In this document: positions 6,366 through 13,653 of the stretch, in pieces | Numbering within the stretch: position 1 is the first letter of the stretch | Layout: every line of letters begins with the position of its first letter | Origin: Lachnoclostridium sp. UBA6475 | Lineage (GTDB): Bacteria; Bacillota; Clostridia; Lachnospirales; Lachnospiraceae | Assembly (NCBI GenBank): GCA_002435545.1 | Contig: DJNB01000010.1 | Span: 1-18,386 of the forward strand | DNA: 18,386 nucleotides | Direction of reading: 5' to 3' | Program-made: the position numbers and the translations under genes | Notes under the pieces: generated by a model | Database searches by the model: none | What the model was told of the DNA's origin: nothing | The model's input: the letters and a program-made list of their open reading frames with translations, nothing else

Positions 6366-6823
6366 CTTGTAACTGGTGTGAAATGTCAGAGGAAGAAAAA
6401 AAGTATTTGTTGTTTCAAAGTCAATATTGGTCAGTTTATCTGGCGGATGAACAAGATTATATCGGGCGGTGTATCCTTGTTTGCAATAGACATTGTGCTT
6501 CCCTTTCAGAACTTACGATAGAAGAATGGGGTGAATTGGGGGAGATTGTTAAGAAAACGGAGTTATGTATGGAATCCGTCCTTGGAGCAGAAATGTGTAA
6601 CTGGAGCTGCCTGATGAATAGTTTTTATAAACAATCCCAGCCCAATCCACATCTACACATACATGTACGACCGAGGTTTCGAAAACCAGTGACAGTTAAT
6701 GAAAATAGTTATACAGATGAAGAATTTGGTCATCACTATGACGTGCGGAAAAACGGGCAGATTTCAGAAAAAGACCGGGAGACGATATATCAGCGGATGA
6801 AGGAATTTGTCCGAAAAATATAA
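6362..6823 (+). CDS. HIT family protein (histidine triad nucleotide hydrolase)
   Basis: This 153-residue protein carries the histidine triad H-x-H-x-H at 97-101 (NPHLHIHVRPR), the active site of HIT hydrolases and transferases acting on AMP-linked substrates such as diadenosine polyphosphates. A C-x2-C pair at C3 and C6 (TCNWC) at the N-terminus may bind zinc, as in some HIT proteins. The middle His is the nucleophile in the family. It starts inside the DUF1848 stop codon, and its own ribosome binding site (GAGGAGGG) lies in the end of that gene. The C-terminal 40 residues are charged and lack a recognised domain. A sequence with weak similarity to the tandem repeats begins at its last codons (6811). 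Confidence 0.85.
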   Translation: MTCNWCEMSEEEKKYLLFQSQYWSVYLADEQDYIGRCILVCNRHCASLSELTIEEWGELGEIVKKTELCMESVLGAEMCNWSCLMNSFYKQSQPNPHLHIHVRPRFRKPVTVNENSYTDEEFGHHYDVRKNGQISEKDRETIYQRMKEFVRKI

Positions 6824-6976
6824 AAAAAATTCCTTGTATATTCTAAATTTTTAAAAAAATCAAAAATTAAATCAAAATTCATTCTATTTAAGCTAAAAGT
6901 GAAAAAATCGGAAAAAAACTGGAACTTTTTTTTGGTATAATAGCAATAAAATAGTTTAGCAGAGGAGTAGTACATA
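6824..6976 (+). promoter_or_regulatory. AT-rich intergenic region with a probable promoter
   Basis: The best -10 is TATAAT at 6936-6941, preceded by TTTGG. No good -35 is present 16-18 bases upstream; instead there are repeated A-tracts from 6855 to 6918, which may act as an UP element. AGAGGAG at 6961-6967 is the ribosome binding site, 9 bases before the ATG at 6977. No clear terminator for the HIT operon is seen. Confidence 0.5.
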
Positions 6977-9502
6977 ATGACTATGCAGGAAAAGTTCGCA
7001 GAGAAGATCAAAAATGTATGTGAAAAATACAAGGATAAAACCTTTATAACGTATATGAAGGAAGATGATTCCGAAGAAAACTGGACATACAAAGACTTTT
7101 GGAAACAAACGAATGAAAGAGTATTGGCTTATAAAAATAGTCCGATTCGGAAAGGAAACCGTATTTTTGTCATGGCGCCGTTATCGCCCTATGTTTATGC
7201 TGCGGTTACTGCGCTTGCGGTATTTGGTGCGGTCAGCGTCATAATCAATCCGGAATTACCGGAGGAAGAATTGGACTTTTTTGTACAAAAATCAGAGATA
7301 AGAGGAATTGTATGCGATGCGGAAATATACCGGAATTATGCCCATAAATGGGAAAAGGAGTATCCGGTTTTTGATATAAAAACAAGCAGTTTATTTATAA
7401 ACAGAACCTATCCATGGAGTCCATCGGAAGACCAGGATCTTGATGTACTGACGATTCTTTATTCCTCGGGAACAACAAGTGAACCCAAAGGCGTTATGAT
7501 AACATATGAAGCACAGATGAAATCGGTGGAACTGCTTCTTCGGGCATTTGGAACAAATGATATTCGATATTTATTGGTGTTTCCAATGTTCCATGTTTCC
7601 GGACTTTCTACTTTTTTTGCACTGTTTTTAGGAGGGGCGCAAATTGGACTATTGGAAAATGCCAATTCGGTGAGATTGATGCAGGGATTTCAAAAGTACA
7701 AACCAAATGCTTTTGGAATGGTTCCTAAAGTTTATGAGACAATACAAAAGAGAATAATGGATAGCATAAAAGGAAAGGGAAGCTTAGAAAAAATTATTCA
7801 ATTTTGCGGGTGGATAAAGAAGAAAAGGAATCTGAATTTAGGAAAAGTGTTTTTAAAAAAGATCCTTGCCCAAGTGTTTGGAGGAAATATGAAATACTTG
7901 TGCGTAGGAGGTGGAAAATGCAGTAAGGAAGTGAGTGAGTTCTTCCAGAATATGGGATATTATTGGATGAATACCTATGCTTCTACCGAGATGAATCTTC
8001 CGATGATAACGACAACGGTAAAAGACCGGTTTCCGTCAGATTCGGTGGGAAAGATAACCACATTTCCGGAAATTTCTGTCCGGATACAAAACCCCGATGC
8101 CAATGGGATAGGAGAAGTCCAGATAAAGACTCCGTGTCATATGAAAGGATATTTTCGTGATGAAAAAGCAACGGAAGAAGCATATGAAGAGGGATATTTT
8201 AAGACGGGGGATCTGGGATATTGCGATTCCGAAGGCTATTTATATATTACAGGAAGAAGTAAAGAAAGTATTCATCTTCGAAATGGCGAGAAGATTTCAC
8301 CGGAACAGATGGAAAATTTATATGCCGGATATCTGCCGGAAAATGCTGTGGCTGCCTGTGTGGGGGTGCCGATAGTGGATGCCGGTTATGATGAAGTGGT
8401 ATTTTTTGTGGAAAAAAGTTCCGTAAAAGATACCGGTCTGTTAAAAGAAAAAATAAAGGAGCGTTCCAAAGAACTGGGAGGGGATTACCGGATTGATGAA
8501 GTGCGTTTTGTTGAGAAAATTCCGTTGTCATCGATCGGAAAAGTACAGCGATATAAACTGCGTGAACAGCAGAGCAAGGTGGAAAAGAAAAAGATAAAGA
8601 AAGAGAAAAAACAGGGTGTGTTTGAAGAAGTCAAAGCCATACTGCAATCCTTAGGCATACGGGAAGAAATAGAAAAAGAATCAATATTGGAAAATGATCT
8701 TGGGATTGATTCCCTGAATTTGTTTGAACTGTGTGTGGAGATTGAGAAACATTTTGGAGTAGATCTGACAAATTGTATTTCAGCCCAATTGACGATAGAA
8801 CAATTGTGTGAAATGGTAGATGGTAACAGGGAAAACAGCCCCAATACCATATCGTATGATGTGGAACAATATCCAATGAAACGCCGTATGTGGGATAGGG
8901 GAATTTTATCCGTTTTTCGCTTTTTAACAAAAGTATTTTACAAATTTGAGGTGAGTGGAACGGAGAATATTCCGGAAAACGGAGCCTATATTATCTGTTC
9001 TAATCATACAAGTACGTTAGATCCCATATGGATTTTAACTGCCATTCAAAAATATATGAATAAACATGATTTTTTGACTTTAGCTGCGGCTGAGCGAGCG
9101 ATTGATTCTAAGCATTTTTTTCGAATATTAGGGTGTATTCCGGTGAATAGGGAGAGAGGAACACATCCTGAAATTGCGCGTGTAAGGAAGTGCTTGAGAG
9201 GGGGGATGAATGCTATTATATTTCCAGAAGGTGCCCGCTCACGAGATGGAAGTTTACTCCCGTTAAAAAAGGGCGTTATCAAAATTGCAAGAGAAGCGGG
9301 TGTTTCTATATTGCCAATATATATTCAGGGAGGATTTGAAATTTTTCCTCGGCATGAGAATAAACCAAAGTTATTTGATTGGCATAAACATAGAAGATAT
9401 CCATTAAATGTTGTGGTAAAGAAACCGTTAAATCCGTTAGATTACGATGAAAGTACCATGTTTCAGCAGTTAGAAATGATTTTGAAAGGAGAAAGCAAAT
9501 GA
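6977..9502 (+). CDS. Acyl-adenylating ligase - acyl carrier protein - PlsC acyltransferase fusion
   Basis: This 841-residue protein has three parts. Residues 1-535 are an AMP-binding acyl ligase: SSGTT at 163-167 with PKG to 172, TGDLGY at 410-415, and the C-terminal catalytic lysine K522 (SSIGKVQRYK). A Lys/Glu linker leads to an acyl carrier domain at about 545-615, with phosphopantetheine serine S579 in GIDSL. Residues about 640-841 are a PlsC-type acyltransferase with H677-x4-D682 (NHTSTLD), a second block GCIPVNRERG and FPEGARS at 749-755. By family knowledge it would adenylate a fatty acid, load it on its own carrier and transfer it to a lysolipid or similar acceptor. It resembles Aas, but with the domains in the reverse order and a built-in carrier. 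No membrane helices are evident. It overlaps the next gene by 4 bases. Confidence 0.92.
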   Translation: MTMQEKFAEKIKNVCEKYKDKTFITYMKEDDSEENWTYKDFWKQTNERVLAYKNSPIRKGNRIFVMAPLSPYVYAAVTALAVFGAVSVIINPELPEEELDFFVQKSEIRGIVCDAEIYRNYAHKWEKEYPVFDIKTSSLFINRTYPWSPSEDQDLDVLTILYSSGTTSEPKGVMITYEAQMKSVELLLRAFGTNDIRYLLVFPMFHVSGLSTFFALFLGGAQIGLLENANSVRLMQGFQKYKPNAFGMVPKVYETIQKRIMDSIKGKGSLEKIIQFCGWIKKKRNLNLGKVFLKKILAQVFGGNMKYLCVGGGKCSKEVSEFFQNMGYYWMNTYASTEMNLPMITTTVKDRFPSDSVGKITTFPEISVRIQNPDANGIGEVQIKTPCHMKGYFRDEKATEEAYEEGYFKTGDLGYCDSEGYLYITGRSKESIHLRNGEKISPEQMENLYAGYLPENAVAACVGVPIVDAGYDEVVFFVEKSSVKDTGLLKEKIKERSKELGGDYRIDEVRFVEKIPLSSIGKVQRYKLREQQSKVEKKKIKKEKKQGVFEEVKAILQSLGIREEIEKESILENDLGIDSLNLFELCVEIEKHFGVDLTNCISAQLTIEQLCEMVDGNRENSPNTISYDVEQYPMKRRMWDRGILSVFRFLTKVFYKFEVSGTENIPENGAYIICSNHTSTLDPIWILTAIQKYMNKHDFLTLAAAERAIDSKHFFRILGCIPVNRERGTHPEIARVRKCLRGGMNAIIFPEGARSRDGSLLPLKKGVIKIAREAGVSILPIYIQGGFEIFPRHENKPKLFDWHKHRRYPLNVVVKKPLNPLDYDESTMFQQLEMILKGESK

Positions 9503-10095
9503 ATATCGGATTAGATGTAGATGGCGTATTAGTTGATGTCAGGACGTTTCAATTACGAGAAGGAAAAAAGTATTTTGAAAAGAAGTTTGGTATATCAATC
9601 AAAAATCCGGACATGTTTGAAGTGCAGGATGTTTTTGAATGTACAAAGAAACAGAGGGAGGCATTCTGGATTAAATACATTTGGAAGTATTGCTTAAAGG
9701 AACCAATGACACAAGATGCAGCTGAGGTAGTTAACAAGCTGCGAAAGGAAGGTCATAAGGTCATAATTATCACAAGCCGGGTTCATACAACAGAAAGCGG
9801 AATTACAGGAAAACTGTTTCGATGGATGTTAAAACATTGGCTGAAGAAGAATCAGCTGACCTATGATGATATTATTTTTTGTGAAGAAAAGGGAAGCGGT
9901 GTTGATAAACTTCGAGTTTGCAGGGAAAATAATATCGATGTGATGGTGGATGACAGCCCGGAAAATCTCTATGAAATCCGTGGAGTGAAAAAGGTAATCT
10001 GTTATACTGCTGCATGGAATCAAGAGTGCCATGAGTTTGATGATTGCCGGGTAAAAAATTTCAAGGAGTTGTATGATGTTATCCATTATCAGTAG
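9499..10095 (+). CDS. HAD superfamily 5'-nucleotidase-like protein
   Basis: This 198-residue protein is a HAD phosphatase. Motif I is D6-V-D8-G (GLDVDGVLVD), motif II is the serine in IIITSR, and motif IV is VDDSPENL near the C-terminus. The overall pattern resembles the cytosolic 5'(3')-deoxyribonucleotidase type C group (PF06941, such as B. subtilis YqfW). In that group the substrates are nucleoside monophosphates, but here the substrate is unknown. Its ATG lies inside the stop codon of the ligase fusion (ATGA), and its own 3' end overlaps the next acyltransferase by 20 bases. Being enclosed by two lipid acyltransferases suggests a phosphatase step on a phospholipid precursor or lysolipid as an alternative. 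Confidence 0.82.
   Translation: MNIGLDVDGVLVDVRTFQLREGKKYFEKKFGISIKNPDMFEVQDVFECTKKQREAFWIKYIWKYCLKEPMTQDAAEVVNKLRKEGHKVIIITSRVHTTESGITGKLFRWMLKHWLKKNQLTYDDIIFCEEKGSGVDKLRVCRENNIDVMVDDSPENLYEIRGVKKVICYTAAWNQECHEFDDCRVKNFKELYDVIHYQ
10063..10068 (+). promoter_or_regulatory. Ribosome binding site that sets the acyltransferase start
   Basis: AAGGAG lies 4 bases from the ATG at 10073 and 7 bases from the ATG at 10076, so the second ATG is preferred. The site is inside the nucleotidase gene. Confidence 0.6.
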
Positions 10096-10984
10096 ATTGA
10101 CAATGACGATTCCGGAGTTGGAAGAGTATCACCGGGCACAGCGAAAGAAATGGTTTGAGCAGGGAAAAATGCCAAAGAAAATTCGTTTTCGAGAGATATG
10201 TTATCCGGTATTCAGACTATTTCTGACTGTAGACAGATTGTTTCGCAAACAAACGGTTACAATCCTCAATGCATCGCCCAAGAAGGGGGGTAAAGCTATT
10301 TACGCCTGTACTCATATTTTTGAAAATGATTTGGAAAATATTTATGAAAAGCTGGGAAGGGGCTGTTGGTGGTTTGTTGGTGATCCACGTTTTATGTACC
10401 GGCATATTTCCGGTCTGTTTGCGTATCTCAATGGTGTGATTTTTTTGGATACTGATAATAAAGAAGATCGTCGCATTGCGTATCTGCGGTCGGTACAGCT
10501 GTTGAAAGCGGGAGGGTCATTGCTGATTTTCCCGGAAGGAGCCAGAAATGGAACAGAAAATCTTCCAGTCATGCCTCTGTTTTCCGGTGCGGCAAAGATG
10601 GCGATAGAAACGGATACACCTATTATTCCGGTTGGTATTGAACAGTTTGATAAAAGATTTGTGATTAATTTTGGAAATGAAATTCGTCCTATAGACTTTC
10701 AAAATGACGTTGAATTAACCAAAACGTTGAGGGATACTATGGCAACGCTTAAATGGGAAATCTGGGAGAAAGAGCATATGCAGGAGAGAGCAAGTCTTCC
10801 GACAGATTACAGTAAACAATTTAGAGAACTGTTTGAGCAGAAAATCGATCCCTATGATACACCCCAAACCATTGAACAAACCCGCTTTCACACGAAAGCA
10901 GAGGTTGAACAGAATGCGGCATTGACACATCTTGACAAATTGATTCCATGCAAGCAAAATATCTTTTTGTTTCGGAAAAAATAA
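10076..10984 (+). CDS. PlsC-like 1-acylglycerol-3-phosphate acyltransferase family protein
   Basis: This 302-residue protein has the acyltransferase active-site pair H80-x4-D85 (THIFENDL) and the acceptor-binding block FPEGARNG at 152-159, followed by the usual proline strand TPIIPVGI at 181-188. It would move an acyl chain from acyl-ACP or acyl-phosphate to a glycerol lipid or related acceptor at the membrane. The first 40 residues are charged (HRAQRKKW) and the last 90 are variable, ending KQNIFLFRKK. The sequence between H80 and D85 departs from the usual NHxSxxD form, so its acceptor may differ from PlsC proper. It is the third gene of the overlapping lipid operon, starting 20 bases inside the nucleotidase gene. 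Confidence 0.85.
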   Translation: MLSIISRLTMTIPELEEYHRAQRKKWFEQGKMPKKIRFREICYPVFRLFLTVDRLFRKQTVTILNASPKKGGKAIYACTHIFENDLENIYEKLGRGCWWFVGDPRFMYRHISGLFAYLNGVIFLDTDNKEDRRIAYLRSVQLLKAGGSLLIFPEGARNGTENLPVMPLFSGAAKMAIETDTPIIPVGIEQFDKRFVINFGNEIRPIDFQNDVELTKTLRDTMATLKWEIWEKEHMQERASLPTDYSKQFRELFEQKIDPYDTPQTIEQTRFHTKAEVEQNAALTHLDKLIPCKQNIFLFRKK

Positions 10985-11014
10985 GATCAATTTCGAAATT
11001 TTTGTTAAAGTTAT

Positions 11015-11043
11015 TTGTGCTTGGGCATAATTTATAGTATAAT
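11015..11043 (+). promoter_or_regulatory. Upstream promoter of the XRE-ImmA-PIN module
   Basis: TTGTGC at 11015-11020 and TATAAT at 11038-11043 are 17 bases apart. It lies about 50 bases ahead of a second, better promoter. Confidence 0.5.
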
Positions 11044-11068
11044 TGCGTTAAAAAAATCAACAAATCAG

Positions 11069-11097
11069 TTGACAAATTTGTGGTATTTTGTTAAAAT
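11069..11097 (+). promoter_or_regulatory. Main promoter of the XRE-ImmA-PIN module with internal palindrome
   Basis: TTGACA at 11069-11074 and TAAAAT at 11092-11097 are 17 bases apart. The perfect palindrome ACAAATTTGT (11072-11081) overlaps the -35 and spacer, and TCAAC/GTTGA (11057-11061, 11068-11072) forms a second dyad. Both fit autoregulation by the XRE protein. AGGAGG at 11116-11121 serves the ATG at 11128. Confidence 0.72.
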
Positions 11098-11127
11098 TAT
11101 TAACGTGCTATTTTTAGGAGGTTTGTC

Positions 11128-11472
11128 ATGAAGGAGTTCAATGCAGAGAAGTTTTGCGGTGATTTGATCATACTTAGAGGAAAAGAAACTCAAGATACTT
11201 TTGCTCAAAAACTTGGAATTAAAAGATCCACATTGTCGTTGTTAGAGAATGGGAAACAAGTGCCAACAATTGATATATTAGGTCAAATCTGTAATATGAA
11301 TGGAAAAAGTACCGATGATTATTTTGTTGAATCTACAACAGATGCATTAGTTTATCTTATGGGAAAGTTAGAGGAGTCTGACAAGGAAAAAATTGAAGAA
11401 ATGGCAGAGCGAATCAGGGTAAAAGAAAAGTATGAATTGCTTGCCAAGAGAGGTAGTTATGACATCGATTGA
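11128..11472 (+). CDS. XRE family HTH transcriptional regulator
   Basis: This 114-residue protein has a Cro/C1-type helix-turn-helix at about 11-66 (TQDTFAQKLGIKRSTLSLLENGKQVPT), where SRSTLS-type recognition helix residues contact DNA. The C-terminal 45 residues form a charged helix (LEESDKEKIEEMAERIRVKEK) that could dimerise or bind the next protein. As in phage and toxin-antitoxin modules, it probably represses its own promoter, which contains a palindrome. Its 3' end overlaps the metallopeptidase gene by 14 bases. By analogy with ImmR-ImmA and DdrO-IrrE pairs, the neighbouring peptidase may cut it under stress; this is an inference from gene order. Confidence 0.9.
   Translation: MKEFNAEKFCGDLIILRGKETQDTFAQKLGIKRSTLSLLENGKQVPTIDILGQICNMNGKSTDDYFVESTTDALVYLMGKLEESDKEKIEEMAERIRVKEKYELLAKRGSYDID
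11446..11453 (+). promoter_or_regulatory. Ribosome binding site for the ImmA/IrrE gene
   Basis: AAGAGAGG ends 5 bases before the ATG at 11459. The earlier in-frame ATG at 11432 has no comparable site, so the shorter protein is preferred. Confidence 0.55.
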
Positions 11473-12397
11473 TAATAACGAATTATTTGAACAATATTAT
11501 CAAACAGAATATGATTTCAATACAGCATCGCTTACGTTGAATGAAATTGCTGAGATTAAGAGATTAGCTAGAGAAAAAAGAGTTGATTATGCTTCTGCAC
11601 CTATGGGAACAGGAATATTCAATCTCATTCAACGGCAGAGTCAAGAAATTCGATTTGAGCTAGTATCTTTTGAATCTGAAAAGATAGATGGTATGTTGTA
11701 TATTCCTACATCTGGGCAAGAGCGGGCATATATTATTCTAAACAGTAATAAACCGCTAGTGAATCAGATTTTTACAGCTGCCCATGAGTTTTATCACTAT
11801 ATAAAAGATTATCAAGTGTTTAAGGAAAGACCATATATCTGTGATTTTAGCATATTGAAAGATGTTAATGAAAAAAAAGCATGTAGATTTGCTGCAGAGT
11901 TGTTGTTTCCGGAGGAAGCGTTAAAAAGAGAAATTAACGATTATTGTAGAAGATTAAATATAAAAGAAGTAAAGACACTGGATTTTGCTCAAATCGCATC
12001 TTTTATAATTGTAATGACAGTTAAATATCAAATGCCGTTAAAGGCCGTGATTTATAGGCTGGCTGAAGAAAAATATATAGGGAATGTAAAAGAGTATATT
12101 GAAAACTATGACTTTATAAAAAAAGTTCTTCAAGAGATAAAGATATTTGATAAGCAAGTATCGGAATTATATAGCACAGATAATAACTTTATTATTCCGT
12201 ATAGTATGACATATCAGGATATGGAAAAAGCATTTTCTACGGGAAATGCATCTAAAGAAGAAATATTACGAGATGCAGAAATTTTATCTTTAGATATGAA
12301 TATTGTAAATGATTTTGTTTCTCAGGAGGATGAAGTGAGCGATGATGAAATGGACGACGAAGAATTGTTTTCAATCATAAATGCAAAACGGGGGTGA
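11459..12397 (+). CDS. ImmA/IrrE family metallo-endopeptidase
   Basis: This 312-residue protein has the zinc site H109-E-x-x-H113 (AAHEFYHYI) and the family signature E138-x2-A-x2-FA-x2-LLFP about 25 residues later, in which E138 is the likely third ligand. Relatives include ImmA of ICEBs1 and IrrE of Deinococcus, which cleave a partner repressor. Residues 1-60 are a helical arm, and the last 25 residues are strongly acidic (EDEVSDDEMDDEE), a possible contact surface for the basic third protein. It overlaps the XRE gene by 14 bases and ends 9 bases before the PIN-like gene, so the three are one operon. It is longer than plain ImmA (about 150-180 residues). Confidence 0.9.
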   Translation: MTSIDNNELFEQYYQTEYDFNTASLTLNEIAEIKRLAREKRVDYASAPMGTGIFNLIQRQSQEIRFELVSFESEKIDGMLYIPTSGQERAYIILNSNKPLVNQIFTAAHEFYHYIKDYQVFKERPYICDFSILKDVNEKKACRFAAELLFPEEALKREINDYCRRLNIKEVKTLDFAQIASFIIVMTVKYQMPLKAVIYRLAEEKYIGNVKEYIENYDFIKKVLQEIKIFDKQVSELYSTDNNFIIPYSMTYQDMEKAFSTGNASKEEILRDAEILSLDMNIVNDFVSQEDEVSDDEMDDEELFSIINAKRG

Positions 12398-12406
12398 AGA
12401 AAGTTT

Positions 12407-13066
12407 ATGGTTACGCCATTGAAAAAAACTGCTTTGCATGAACTGATCAGTAAACCAGTATTGTTTGATGCTAATATTTTTATGGTTGGGATTTCTGAAA
12501 GAATTTCAGATGAAAGGTATTCATTTGAAAATATGAAGCAGTTATATATCATACCATTATTTGAAAGTTTTACAAATATTTACATACATGAAGAGGTTTA
12601 CAAGGAATTAGATGACAAAAACAGAACTTTTGTCGATATGTATAAAGGAAAAAACGTTTCAATTGTGGGAGAAGATGGTTTGTATGGAAAAGACCCGCAA
12701 TATACTATTCTTTTTAATAATATTGCAACACATGAATTAGTAAAATATAAGCGAGGAGAGTCAAAAAATCGAGGAGAAGTATATAGTCTTGCATATGCGG
12801 CTTATCATAATATGAATTTCTTTTGCTCAAAGGAAATTATGGTTGATATTGTAGCAGGAGAATTAAATGATTTAAAAGATGTAGATATAATTACATTTGA
12901 TGTTATTTTGCTTCAAGCATATGTATATTATGCGCAACAAAATAATAATACCAATAGTAAAGGGTTAAAGGCAATTTACAAAAAATATTGTGCAGATGTT
13001 ATTAAAAGACATGGACTTCCGAAAACTTTAGGTGAATATATTAAGGCATCACAGAGGTATTTGTAA
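12407..13066 (+). CDS. PIN-like nuclease domain protein, putative toxin
   Basis: This 219-residue protein matches the PIN-nuclease layout: a first strand ending in D21 (VLFDANIF), an acidic position at E63/E67 (HEEVYKELD), a central E124 on a helix (RGEVYSLAYAA) and a late strand with D160/D165 (VDIITFD). PIN domains cut RNA using such a set of acidic residues with Mg2+. ImmA/IrrE proteins are known to pair with PIN-like DUF4411 proteins in predicted toxin-antitoxin operons, and this gene occupies that slot. It is AT-rich and Asn-rich, and has GGGGTGA as ribosome binding site inside the end of the ImmA gene. I identify the fold only by motif, so it could be another small nuclease or an unrelated protein. 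Confidence 0.62.
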   Translation: MVTPLKKTALHELISKPVLFDANIFMVGISERISDERYSFENMKQLYIIPLFESFTNIYIHEEVYKELDDKNRTFVDMYKGKNVSIVGEDGLYGKDPQYTILFNNIATHELVKYKRGESKNRGEVYSLAYAAYHNMNFFCSKEIMVDIVAGELNDLKDVDIITFDVILLQAYVYYAQQNNNTNSKGLKAIYKKYCADVIKRHGLPKTLGEYIKASQRYL

Positions 13067-13083
13067 TTAAATATTAGAATAAG

Positions 13084-13113
13084 AGAGGTATTCCTGTTAT
13101 CCGGAATACCTCT
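13084..13113. terminator. Bidirectional hairpin between convergent operons
   Basis: AGAGGTATTCC at 13084-13094 pairs perfectly with GGAATACCTCT at 13103-13113 around an 8-base loop. It lies between the ends of the PIN-like gene and the leftward kdsC-like gene. Its flanks are A/T-rich on the left, which gives a U-rich tail to the leftward transcript. Confidence 0.7.
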
Positions 13114-13134
13114 GACGTTGTATAGTAAAGTCAC

Positions 13135-13638
13135 CTACAGATCTAAAAAGTTACTGAAATCGTAACGTCCTTCTAAGATCATATCAACCGCCTCGCGGAC
13201 AGGAGCCTGTCCTGCCGGTTTGGTAAGAATGATGTCAATGTAAGGGCGGAGAGCCTTGCCACAGTCTGCCGGAGCAAATGTGATGCCGGCAGTTTTAATG
13301 GCACTGAGGTCATTCATGTCGTCCCCGATATAAGCCACTTCGGAAGCGTCAAGATGATATTTTTCCATTAAGGCAGTTAGCGTGGCCGCTTTGTTTTTAA
13401 CGCCCTGGTAAAGTTCTTCAATGTGAAGTTCTTTGCAGCGGTTCTCCACGATCTTAGAGGTGCGGCCGGTAATGATGGCTGGCACGATGCCAGAATCTTT
13501 CAGCAGTTTGATGCCAAGTCCGTCTTTGACATTAAAAGCCTTGCATAGTTCGCCATCATTTCCCATATAGATATTGCCGTCTGTCAATGTACCATCGACA
13601 TCCATGGCAAACAGTTTTATCTTTGTCAAATCTTTCAT
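13135..13638 (-). CDS. KdsC-like HAD phosphatase (3-deoxy-octulosonate 8-phosphate phosphatase family)
   Basis: This 167-residue protein is a cap-less C0-type HAD phosphatase. Motif I is D13-V-D15-GTLTDG, motif II T57 in IITGRT, motif III K82 in GVKNK and motif IV GDDMND at 105-110, all matching KdsC, which removes phosphate from Kdo 8-phosphate or similar ulosonic acid phosphates. Its length equals the family's usual size. It is the last gene of the leftward operon, starting 15 bases after the aldolase stop, with AGGT 6 bases and GAGG 11 bases before the ATG. A KdsB-like gene in the same operon supports an ulosonic acid product. The exact sugar cannot be read from sequence. Confidence 0.9.
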   Translation of the reverse strand: MKDLTKIKLFAMDVDGTLTDGNIYMGNDGELCKAFNVKDGLGIKLLKDSGIVPAIITGRTSKIVENRCKELHIEELYQGVKNKAATLTALMEKYHLDASEVAYIGDDMNDLSAIKTAGITFAPADCGKALRPYIDIILTKPAGQAPVREAVDMILEGRYDFSNFLDL

Positions 13639-13653
13639 ATCAGTACCTGCCTC

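Noticed and set aside
6824..6976. Small gene or RNA in the AT-rich gap before the ligase fusion
   Set aside because: Long A and T runs, no open frame with a ribosome binding site and no stable stem. It is better explained as promoter and A-tract sequence.
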